A DNA stretch of 64,000 nt from the NCBI GenBank assembly GCA_002951995.1, contig CP019797.1:3456501-3520500 (forward strand), given 5' to 3'. Every line of letters begins with the position of its first letter. Within the stretch, counting starts at the first letter, position 1. Positions 11,859-18,576 of this stretch are shown piece by piece. A program made the translations under genes and the position numbers. The notes below the pieces were generated by a model that was given only the letters and a program-made list of their open reading frames with translations, did no database searches and was not told where the DNA came from. This DNA comes from Stenotrophomonas acidaminiphila. GTDB taxonomy: Bacteria; Pseudomonadota; Gammaproteobacteria; Xanthomonadales; Xanthomonadaceae.

Positions 11859-12773
11859 TCAGCCGTGCTGACGGGTACGCAGCCTCTCCAGCACGCCGTC
11901 GAGCGTGTCCAGGTCGGTGTAGTGGATGACCAGCTTGCCCTTGCCGCCACGGCCGTGGTTGATGGCGACCCTGGTGCCCAGCGATTCGGACAGCTCGGTC
12001 TCCAGCGAGGCGATGTCGGCCTGCGGCGCGCTCGGCACCGGCCTGGCCTTGCGCGCCCCGGGCACCTTGCCGGCGGCGAACTGCTGGGCGCGGTGCTCGA
12101 CTTCGCGCACCGACCAGCCTTCGTCGGCGGCGTCCTGCGCCAGCTTGGTCGCCAGCTCCGGCGCCAGCGTCAGCAGCGCGCGGGCGTGGCCCATTTCCAG
12201 GCGGCGGCTTTCCAGCAGCACGCGCACGCCGGCGGGCAGGTCGATCAGGCGCAGCAGGTTGGACACCGAGGCGCGCGAGCGGCCCACCGCCTGCGCGGCT
12301 TCGGCGTGGGTCAGCGAGAACTCGGAGATCAGCCGCTGCAGCGCCTCGGCCTCTTCCAGCGGGTTGAGGTCCTCGCGCTGGATGTTCTCGATCAGCGCCA
12401 TGGCGATGACGGTGCGGTCTTCCAGTTCGCGCACCACCACCGGCACTTCGTCCAGCCCGGCCAGGCGCGAGGCGCGCCAGCGGCGTTCGCCGGCGACGAT
12501 CTCGTACCTGCCGCCCTCGACCTGGCGCACCAGGATCGGCTGGATCACGCCCTGGGCCTTGATCGACTCGGACAGCTCGGACAGCTTGGCCTCGTCCATC
12601 TCGCGGCGCGGCTGGTACTTGCCCGGCTGCAGCAGGTCGATCTGCAGCTTGCGCAGCACCTCGCCCGGCTGCGGCTCGGCCACCGCCGCCACCGACACCG
12701 GGGTCACCGCGCCCTTGGGGCCCAGCAGCGCATCGAGGCCACGGCCCAGTCCACGTTTCTTCGCAGCGCTCAT
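11859..12773 (-). CDS. parB: Chromosome partitioning protein ParB
   Basis: DNA-binding CTPase that loads on parS near the replication origin and slides to form the partition complex with ParA and SMC. The 304-residue protein has the usual N-terminus (KKRGLGRGLDALLG) and the ParB/Srx CTP-binding domain with the GERRWRASRLAGL box and ENIQREDLNPLEEA. A helix-turn-helix follows (SLTHAEAAQAVGRSRASVSNLLRL), and the protein ends in a dimerisation domain (GGKGKLVIHYTDLDTLDGVLERL). Its start shares one base with the parA stop (12773), giving translational coupling. I could not find a convincing parS in the neighbouring sequence. Confidence 0.97.
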   Translation of the reverse strand: MSAAKKRGLGRGLDALLGPKGAVTPVSVAAVAEPQPGEVLRKLQIDLLQPGKYQPRREMDEAKLSELSESIKAQGVIQPILVRQVEGGRYEIVAGERRWRASRLAGLDEVPVVVRELEDRTVIAMALIENIQREDLNPLEEAEALQRLISEFSLTHAEAAQAVGRSRASVSNLLRLIDLPAGVRVLLESRRLEMGHARALLTLAPELATKLAQDAADEGWSVREVEHRAQQFAAGKVPGARKARPVPSAPQADIASLETELSESLGTRVAINHGRGGKGKLVIHYTDLDTLDGVLERLRTRQHG

Positions 12774-13570
12774 CAGACAGCCTCCATGGCCCTGACGGCC
12801 CTGTTGCGTTCATCGGTGCGGCGGATCAGTTCGCCCGCCAGGCCGAGGTAGGCCACGCCGCCGCGCGAGGTGCGGTCGTAGCCGACGATGCTCTGGCCGT
12901 GGCTCGGCGCCTCGGCCAGGCGCACGTTGCGCGGCACGATGGTGCGGAACACGCGGTCGCCGAAATGCTCGGTCAACTCGGCCGAGACCGCGTTGGCCAG
13001 GTTGTTGCGCACGTCGAACATGGTGCGCAGCACGCCTTCGATTTCCAGCGCCGGGTTCAGGTTGGCGCGCAGCGCCTCGATGGTCTCCACCAGCGCGCTC
13101 AGGCCTTCCAGCGCGTAGTACTCGCACTGCATCGGCACCAGCACCGAGTCGGCGGCGGCCAGCGCGTTGAGGGTCAGCAGCGACAGTGCCGGCGGGCAGT
13201 CGATCAGGATGAAGTCGTACTCGCCGCGGATCGGCGCCAGCGCGCGCTTGAGCCGCTGTTCGCGGCCTTCCTGCTCCATCAGCTGGATCTCGGCCGCGGT
13301 CAGGTCGATGTTGCCCGGCAGCAGGTCGTAGCCCTCCGGCGCCTTCACCCGGATGTCGGCCGCGGCGCTCTCGCCCAGCAGCAGGTCGCAGGTCGATGCC
13401 GCGACCTCGCGCTTGTCCACGCCGCTGCCCATGGTCGCGTTGCCCTGCGAATCCAGGTCGACCAGCAGCACGCGCCGGGGCGCTGCGGCAAGGGCGGCGG
13501 CCAGGTTCACGGCGGTGGTGGTCTTGCCGACGCCGCCTTTCTGGTTGGCGATGGCGATGATGCGAGCCAT
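12773..13570 (-). CDS. parA: Chromosome partitioning ATPase ParA
   Basis: A 265-residue deviant Walker-type ATPase that works with ParB to segregate the chromosome origin. It starts MARIIAIANQKGGVGKTTT with the deviant Walker A (KGGVGKT). Walker A' and B follow at LVDLDSQGNATMG and FILIDCPPALSLLT, and later VRLAEAPSHGQSI is typical of Soj-type ParA. The ATG at 13570 is preferred over the in-frame ATG at 13585 because homologues begin MARIIAIANQKGG. In most relatives rsmG lies directly upstream; here about 1.4 kb with an opposite-strand gene separates them. Confidence 0.97.
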   Translation of the reverse strand: MARIIAIANQKGGVGKTTTAVNLAAALAAAPRRVLLVDLDSQGNATMGSGVDKREVAASTCDLLLGESAAADIRVKAPEGYDLLPGNIDLTAAEIQLMEQEGREQRLKRALAPIRGEYDFILIDCPPALSLLTLNALAAADSVLVPMQCEYYALEGLSALVETIEALRANLNPALEIEGVLRTMFDVRNNLANAVSAELTEHFGDRVFRTIVPRNVRLAEAPSHGQSIVGYDRTSRGGVAYLGLAGELIRRTDERNRAVRAMEAV

Positions 13571-14182
13571 GCGGATGGGCCTCATGGGCTGGAAGGTTGG
13601 GACTGGCCATTATGCGGGCTGGGGGCCGGATCGGGGAAATCCGGGCCCGCGAACAGACGATGGCGCCCCGGGAACCCTGCGGCCGGGCCCGCCAGGCAGG
13701 GCGATGGGCCGCAGCGGATTCCAGCATTGCCAGACGACCAACGGCGTCTTTGTCCTTGTGGAGACCGCAATGTCCTGCCGCACGTGGGTGGCGCGGGAAT
13801 CACCCCTGGCACCTCGGCAAGGCCCGCCCGTGCTCACGAGCCGGACCAATGGTGCCACCCCGATGCGGACGCGGTATGGTCCTGCCCACCAGGCCTGCAG
13901 GGGAATCCAGCAGTGCCTGCGGCCCGCCGGACGCCAGGTGAATCCCATCGCTTCAACGGTATGATCCGGTGAGCCGGCGCGGGCAACGGCCTGAAGCGGT
14001 CACGCAGGGGAAACCCGGGCAATGAATTGCTTGAGCGCCAAGGCGTGCCCAACCCGGACGCGGCGGGCCACACGCCCTGGCAGGCGTGGGCAACCTGCCG
14101 TGGCCGATGCGGGAATGATGTGCCCTACGCGGGCGAGTGCCTGGCCGGGAATCCGGCCAGGTCAAGGTCATGGAGGTGGCGA
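13571..14182. other. Intergenic stretch between divergent parA and the ankyrin-like gene
   Basis: About 610 bp of sequence lies between the diverging parA (minus) and the plus-strand gene at 14183. No frame gives a recognisable protein. The composition appears less extreme in G+C than the neighbours, with runs such as caatgaattgcttgagcgcc near 14020. A CACGTG core at about 13787-13792 resembles the centre of parS, but its flanks do not fit. Promoters for parA and for the plus-strand gene must lie here, but I could not define them. Confidence 0.45.
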
Positions 14183-14764
14183 ATGATCCCCCGGGCAGTG
14201 GCGGTCTGTTTGTTCTTCTGGCTTTGTGGCCAGCCAATCCTGGCCGGCGCGTACCCCTGCCGGGAAATCGTCGAAACGGACGTCACCTATCAAGCCTCGC
14301 CAATCCTGACGATCGTCGGCAAAAGGGCCCGGGCGGACGGCGCTCCCTGGGCAGCCATCCTGGAAGGCAATGTGGACCAGGTACGCGACAATTACGAGGC
14401 CATTTCAAAGATCGCCGTCGCTTACGACGATGCCGAACTGGTGGAGCGCATCTCTGACGGCGTTCTGTTCGATGTTTCCACAGAGCAGAAGTTTGCCGTC
14501 CTGGCCGCTGCGGCCCTGTGCAACAGCCCAAGGTCGGCGCAGGCCATTCTGAAACTTGGCGTACCCGCGGGTTATCGCACCCCGGGCCACGCCGATGCCA
14601 TGGCCACCGCCATTCTTGAAGGCAACGCTGATGTCATCGGCGTACTCCTGGCCAACGGCTATGCCGATTGCACGCAGGCCATCGGATATCGCTCGAAATC
14701 AGCCGAACTTGCCAAGGTCAGGGGCATGAACGGATTGCATGAGGAGCTCTCGGCCTGCCATTAG
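14183..14764 (+). CDS. Exported ankyrin-like hypothetical protein
   Basis: A 193-residue protein of unknown role. It has a signal peptide (MIPRAVAVCLFFWLCGQPILAGA) and then helical pairs reading like degenerate ankyrin repeats: APWAAILEGNVDQVRDNYEA, FAVLAAAALCNSPRSAQAILKLGV and AMATAILEGNADVIGVLLANG. Three Cys in the mature part (near YPCREIV, ALCNS and YADCT) and one near the end suggest disulfides. The ATG at 14183 has a good Shine-Dalgarno sequence (ggaggtggcga), which decides the start over upstream in-frame codons. Codon use includes more AAA, ATT and TTT than its neighbours. It lies on the plus strand inside an otherwise minus-strand rsmG-parAB block, so recent insertion is likely. Confidence 0.72.
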   Translation: MIPRAVAVCLFFWLCGQPILAGAYPCREIVETDVTYQASPILTIVGKRARADGAPWAAILEGNVDQVRDNYEAISKIAVAYDDAELVERISDGVLFDVSTEQKFAVLAAAALCNSPRSAQAILKLGVPAGYRTPGHADAMATAILEGNADVIGVLLANGYADCTQAIGYRSKSAELAKVRGMNGLHEELSACH

Positions 14765-14982
14765 CTGACCGGCCCCCGGGAACCGTCGGCGCGCGGACGG
14801 AGTCTCTTGCTGGCTATCCGCTCGTGGACGGCGGGTTCTCCGCCACATTGAGCTGCGGGCAACCCGGGCGCCGGCTCTCAGCGGGAACGATGGCTGCCGA
14901 TCCAGCCACCGCCACCGCCGCCCCCGGCTCGGCCCGGGACGGACGGAAGGAAGCGCGGATACCAGAGCGCGTCGAGGGTGGC

Positions 14983-15642
14983 CTACTTGCCGTCCTGCCC
15001 GGTGCTCCCGCGGCTGCACACCACCAGGTGGCGCTCGCCGACCAGCCCCGGCACCGGCAGCGGGCGCACCTCGAGCACGTGCCAGTCGGCCGGCAGCGCG
15101 GCGATTTCCTCGTGCGGGTATACGCCCTTCATCGCCAGCAGGTGGCCGCCGGGGCGCAGCAGGTGGCCGCCGACCGCGACGATGCCGGCCAGGGTGTCCA
15201 TGGCGCGCGCGGTGAGGTTGTCGTAGGCGGCCGGCTCGTCCAGCGCTTCGGCGCGGGATTCGGCGACGCGGGCGTTGCCCAGGCCGAGCTGGCGCACCGC
15301 TTCGCGCAGGAAGCGCGCCTTCTTGCCGTTGCTCTCCACCAGCGTCACCTGCAGCTGCGGGCGGGCGATGGCCAGCGGGATGCCGGGCAGCCCGGGGCCG
15401 GTGCCGAGGTCGGCCAGGGTGCCGGATTCGACGTGCGGCACCATCGCCAGCGAATCGAGCAGGTGGCGGGTGACCATCTCGTGCGGGTCGCGGATGGCGG
15501 TGAGGTTGTAGGTGCGGTTCCAGCGCACCAGCAGCGCCAGGTAGGCCAGCAGCGGCGGTGCCAGCGCGGCGTCCAGGCCCATGGCCTGCAGGCCGCGCTG
15601 CAGTTCGTCGGCCACGCCGGGCGGGAGGGAAGTGTCGTTCAT
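14983..15642 (-). CDS. rsmG: 16S rRNA (guanine-527-N7)-methyltransferase RsmG
   Basis: Methylates G527 of 16S rRNA using S-adenosylmethionine. The 219-residue product carries the SAM motif [17 protein letters not shown], the upstream [28 protein letters not shown] typical of RsmG (GidB), and [29 protein letters not shown]. The ATG at 15642 ([10 protein letters not shown]) is chosen; longer in-frame starts would run into the adjacent inverted-repeat element. It is in the same direction as parA and parB, the conserved origin-proximal order. Confidence 0.96.
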   Translation of the reverse strand: MNDTSLPPGVADELQRGLQAMGLDAALAPPLLAYLALLVRWNRTYNLTAIRDPHEMVTRHLLDSLAMVPHVESGTLADLGTGPGLPGIPLAIARPQLQVTLVESNGKKARFLREAVRQLGLGNARVAESRAEALDEPAAYDNLTARAMDTLAGIVAVGGHLLRPGGHLLAMKGVYPHEEIAALPADWHVLEVRPLPVPGLVGERHLVVCSRGSTGQDGK

Positions 15643-15663
15643 GGCCGGATTATCGCAAAGGGC

Positions 15664-15748
15664 AGGAGTGAGTGAAGAGGAGTGAGGAGTGAGAAGAAGC
15701 GGGAGCGCTTGGCTTTTACTCACTTCTCACTCCTCTTCGCTCACTCCT
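15664..15748. repeat. GAGTGAG inverted-repeat element, copy 1
   Basis: An imperfect inverted repeat between rsmG and the phosphopantetheinyl transferase gene. The left arm (15664-15696) contains GAAGAGGAGTGAGGAGTG. The right arm (15723-15748) is its complement with a seven-base GAGTGAG unit missing, so the paired stem is about 22 bp with a bulge and a loop of about 26 bases. The transferase stop codon sits exactly at the outer edge of the right arm. Closely related copies occur at 16691-16783 and 55293-55431, so it is a dispersed family. It would make a strong RNA hairpin and could act as a terminator, but there is no U-tract. Confidence 0.85.
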
Positions 15749-16335
15749 CAAAACGGGTACCACGCCAGCGCGGCGCGGAAGTCCGGCGTGGCCTGCCATT
15801 CGTGCAGGTGCCAGCGCGCGGCTTCGCCAAGCCCGGGGTCGCACCAGGCCAGGCGCAGCGCACCGTCCGCGCCGGGAGCGAAGCACAACCGGTGCAGGCC
15901 GAAGGACAGGCCGTGTCCATGCGCCTTGAGCAGCGCTTCCTTGGCGCACCACACGCGGAAGAACCAGTGTTCGCGGGCGGCATCGTCCAGGCCGTCCAGC
16001 CAGGCGATCTCGTCGGGATGGAAGAAGCGCGCGATCACCTGCCGCATCTGCCGGCGCGGGCGCTGCTGTTCCAGGTCCACGCCGAGCCGGGCGTGTTCGC
16101 CCAGCGCCACCAGCAGGTGGCCGCCGCTGTGGCTCCAGCCGGTGCCGTAATGGGCCAGTTCGCCGATCAGCCAGGGCCGCCCGCGCTCGTCGCGGGTCAG
16201 CGGCAGCGCCTGCGGCGTGGTGCCGAGTTCGGCCGCCAGCAGTTCGCGCGCCTGCGGCTCGCCACGCGCGCCGGGCTGGTGCGGCAGCTGCCATACCCTG
16301 ACCTGCCCGAAGCGCCAGGCCTGAAGCGTCTGCAT
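15748..16335 (-). CDS. 4'-phosphopantetheinyl transferase (Sfp-like)
   Basis: Transfers the 4'-phosphopantetheine arm of coenzyme A to a carrier-protein serine, activating acyl, peptidyl or aryl carrier proteins. The 195-residue protein has the two family motifs: LGVDLEQQRPRR (Mg-binding Asp and Glu) and FFRVWCAKEALLKAHGHGL (WxxKEAxxK). An N-terminal LTRDERGRPWL segment is typical of the Sfp/AcpT group. I chose ATG 16335 (MQTLQAWRFGQ); a longer in-frame start at 16413 is possible but overlaps the control region of the divergent gene at 16432. No synthase it might serve is seen nearby. Confidence 0.88.
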   Translation of the reverse strand: MQTLQAWRFGQVRVWQLPHQPGARGEPQARELLAAELGTTPQALPLTRDERGRPWLIGELAHYGTGWSHSGGHLLVALGEHARLGVDLEQQRPRRQMRQVIARFFHPDEIAWLDGLDDAAREHWFFRVWCAKEALLKAHGHGLSFGLHRLCFAPGADGALRLAWCDPGLGEAARWHLHEWQATPDFRAALAWYPF

Positions 16336-16431
16336 CAACGCCACGCCGCGGTCCACAAGCGCTTCACGCCCGATCGTCTTGACTGCACCGGTCGCACCGC
16401 TCCGGGTGCACACACGAAAGGAGACATCGGC

Positions 16432-16686
16432 ATGGGCATCATCATCTGGTTGATCGTGGGCGGCGTAGTCGGCTGGCTGGCCAGCCTCATCATGCGCCGC
16501 GACGCGCAGCAGGGCATCATCCTGAACATCGTGGTGGGCATCATCGGCGCAATGATCGCCGGCTTCCTGTTCAGCGGCGGCAGCATCAACGGCGCCATCA
16601 CCCTGCGGTCGTTCCTGTTGTCACTGGTGGGCGCGGTGATCCTGCTGGCCATCGTCAACCTGTTCACGCGCAAGAGCATCCGGTAG
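16432..16686 (+). CDS. GlsB/YeaQ/YmgE family stress-associated membrane protein
   Basis: An 84-residue integral membrane protein with three short hydrophobic helices (IIIWLIVGGVVGWLASLIM, ILNIVVGIIGAMIAGFLFS, FLLSLVGAVILLAIVNLF), the standard transglycosylase-associated YeaQ fold. Its function is unknown; relatives respond to envelope or stationary-phase stress. An aaggag Shine-Dalgarno sequence at 16418-16423 sits 8 bases ahead of the ATG and fixes the start. It diverges from the phosphopantetheinyl transferase and converges with xthA across the second GAGTGAG inverted repeat. Confidence 0.9.
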   Translation: MGIIIWLIVGGVVGWLASLIMRRDAQQGIILNIVVGIIGAMIAGFLFSGGSINGAITLRSFLLSLVGAVILLAIVNLFTRKSIR

Positions 16687-16690
16687 AACC

Positions 16691-16783
16691 AAGGAGTGAG
16701 TGAAGAGGAGTGAGGAGTGGGAAAAAGCGGGCGCGCCCCTGCCTTTCTCTCACTTCTCACTCCTTCTTTTCTCTCACTCCTCA
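16691..16783. repeat. GAGTGAG inverted-repeat element, copy 2
   Basis: This is the second copy of the family, lying between the convergent YeaQ-like gene and xthA. The left arm (16691-16727) again holds GAAGAGGAGTGAGGAGTG. The right arm (16743-16783) is a diverged complement rich in CTCTCACTTCTC and CTCTCACTCCTC. The last two Glu codons and the stop of xthA (16774-16782) are formed by the repeat itself (GAGGAGTGA), so the element abuts or has replaced the gene end. Placed between convergent genes, it could terminate both; no U-tract is visible. Confidence 0.85.
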
Positions 16784-17544
16784 ACCACCACCCAGGCCGG
16801 CGCATGGTCGCTGGGGCGGTCCCAGGTACGCGGCTCGCGGTCGATGCCGGCGGCCACCGCCTTGTGCCGCAGCGCCTCGGACACCAGGGTCAGGTCGATG
16901 CGCAGGCCCAGGTCGCGGCGGAAGCCGGCGGCGCGGTAATCCCACCAGCTGAACACCCCGGCGGCGTCGTTGTGCAGCCGGAAACCGTCGTGCAGGCCCA
17001 GCTGCAGCAGCTTGTTCAGCGCGCCACGCTCGGCGGTCGACGTGAGGATGTGGTCGCCGTTCCAGACCGCCGGGTCGTGCACGTCGCGGTCGTCGGGGGC
17101 GATGTTGAAGTCGCCCAGCACCACCAGCTTCGGGTACTTCCGCAGCTCGTCGGCGATCCAGCCGTGCACCGCCTCCAGCCAGCGCAGCTTGTAGGCGTAC
17201 TTGTCGGTGCCCACGTCCTGCCCGTTCACCACATAGAGGTTGACCACGCGCACGCCATTGACGGTGCCGGCGATCGCCCGCTTCTGCTCGTCGTCGAAGC
17301 CGGGGATGCCGACCTGCACGTCCTCGATCGGGTCGCGCGCCAGCAGCGCCACGCCGTTGTAGGTCTTCTGCCCGGCGAACACGTTGCGGTAGCCCAGTTC
17401 CAGCAGCCGCGTGTCCGGGAACCTGTGATCCTCCAGCTTGGTTTCCTGGATGCCGACCACGTCCGGGGCGAAGCCGGCCAGCCACTGTTCCAGGTGCGGC
17501 AGGCGGACATTGAGCGAATTGACGTTCCACGAGGCGATTTTCAT
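16774..17544 (-). CDS. xthA: Exodeoxyribonuclease III
   Basis: AP endonuclease and 3'-5' exonuclease of base excision repair. The 256-residue protein shows all family blocks: MKIASWNVNSLNVRLPHL, the metal-binding GIQETKLEDHRFP, VRVVNLYVVNGQ, LVVLGDFNIAPDDRDVHDP, RRDLGLRIDLTLVS and the terminal SDHAPAWVVVEE with its catalytic Asp-His. Length and motif order match ExoIII. It is a single gene, divergent from the CitE-like gene at 17688. Confidence 0.95.
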   Translation of the reverse strand: MKIASWNVNSLNVRLPHLEQWLAGFAPDVVGIQETKLEDHRFPDTRLLELGYRNVFAGQKTYNGVALLARDPIEDVQVGIPGFDDEQKRAIAGTVNGVRVVNLYVVNGQDVGTDKYAYKLRWLEAVHGWIADELRKYPKLVVLGDFNIAPDDRDVHDPAVWNGDHILTSTAERGALNKLLQLGLHDGFRLHNDAAGVFSWWDYRAAGFRRDLGLRIDLTLVSEALRHKAVAAGIDREPRTWDRPSDHAPAWVVVEE

Positions 17545-17687
17545 GGCGCGATTCTACGGCCTGGCGCCGCGCACCGGGCTGGCGGCGGCGCCGGCACTGC
17601 AAACAAACGCTATTGCATGAATGTCGGGGAATACACTTTTTCAGCGTTCCGAATCGCGCAGACTGCCCCGCAGGATGAGGGGAAACC

Positions 17688-18551
17688 ATGCGTAGCAAGC
17701 TGTTCGTGCCCGGCGCACGCCCGGAACTGTTCGACAAGGCGCTGGCCGGCGCGGCCGATGTCCTGTCATTCGACCTGGAGGATTCGGTGCCGGAGGCCGG
17801 CAAGGCCGCCGCCCGGGTACAGGTCGGCGGGTTCCTGCGCCGCGCGGACGTCGCCGCCAGCGGGCGGCTGCTGATCGTACGCTGCAACGGCACCGATACT
17901 GCCCATTTCGCCGCCGACCTGGCCGCGGTGGCGTTGCCCTCGGTGTGGCTGCTCAACCTGCCCAAGGTCGAATCGGTGGCGCAGGTGCACCAGGCAGTCG
18001 CGGTGCTGGAACGCGCCGAGGCCGGCAACGGCGTCGCGCGGCCGATCGGCCTGCTGCTCAACATCGAGACGCCGCGCGGCCTGCGCCTGGCCGCCGAGCT
18101 GGCCGCCGCGCATCCACGCGTGGCCGGGCTGCAGCTGGGCCTCGGCGATCTGTTCGCGCCCAACGGCGTCGCCCGCACCACGGACAACGTCCACGCCACC
18201 CTGTTCGCGCTGCGCATGGCGGCGGCCGAGGCCGGGGTGTTCGCCTGCGATGGCGCGTTCCCCGATGTCGCCGACGAGGACGGGTTCCGTGCCGAGGCGC
18301 GGCTGGCCCGGGACCTGGGCTTCATCGGCAAGAGCTGCATCCACCCGCGCCAGGTGGGCCTGGCCAACGCGGTGTTCGGCGTGTCCGACGCGGCGCTCGC
18401 CGAAGCCGGCCGCATCGTCGCCGCCGCCGCGGCCGCCAGCGCCCAGGGCCGCGGCGCGTTCCTGTTCGAGGGACGCATGATCGACCTGCCTTTCCTGCGC
18501 CGCGCCGAAGCGCTGCTGGCCACCGCCGGCCGCGCCCACGCCGCGTCCTGA
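17688..18551 (+). CDS. HpcH/HpaI (CitE-like) aldolase/lyase
   Basis: A 287-residue TIM-barrel enzyme of the CitE group, which cleaves or forms C-C bonds next to CoA thioesters (citryl-, citramalyl-, malyl-CoA) or acts on small keto acids. Motifs are LFVPGARPELFDKAL, the metal-site strand FDLEDSVPEAGK, LLNIETPRGLRLA, LQLGLGDLF and GKSCIHPRQVGLAN. The SSS symporter starts 25 bp downstream, so the two are almost surely co-transcribed. A CaiB-type CoA-transferase in the same strand block (31050) could supply CoA esters. The actual substrate is unknown. Confidence 0.85.
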   Translation: MRSKLFVPGARPELFDKALAGAADVLSFDLEDSVPEAGKAAARVQVGGFLRRADVAASGRLLIVRCNGTDTAHFAADLAAVALPSVWLLNLPKVESVAQVHQAVAVLERAEAGNGVARPIGLLLNIETPRGLRLAAELAAAHPRVAGLQLGLGDLFAPNGVARTTDNVHATLFALRMAAAEAGVFACDGAFPDVADEDGFRAEARLARDLGFIGKSCIHPRQVGLANAVFGVSDAALAEAGRIVAAAAAASAQGRGAFLFEGRMIDLPFLRRAEALLATAGRAHAAS

Positions 18552-18576
18552 CCCCCTGCCCTGCCGAGCCACATCG

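Noticed and set aside
13780..13800. CACGTG core near parA as a possible parS site
   Set aside because: Only the central six bases fit; the flanking TGTTTC/GAAACA-type arms are absent.
14828..14842. ggcgggttctccgcc hairpin after the ankyrin-like gene as terminator
   Set aside because: Stem of only five to six pairs and no T-run.
17608..17640. TTGCAT ... TACACT promoter upstream of the CitE-like gene
   Set aside because: Spacing of about 13 bp is too short for sigma-70, and no alternative pair was convincing.
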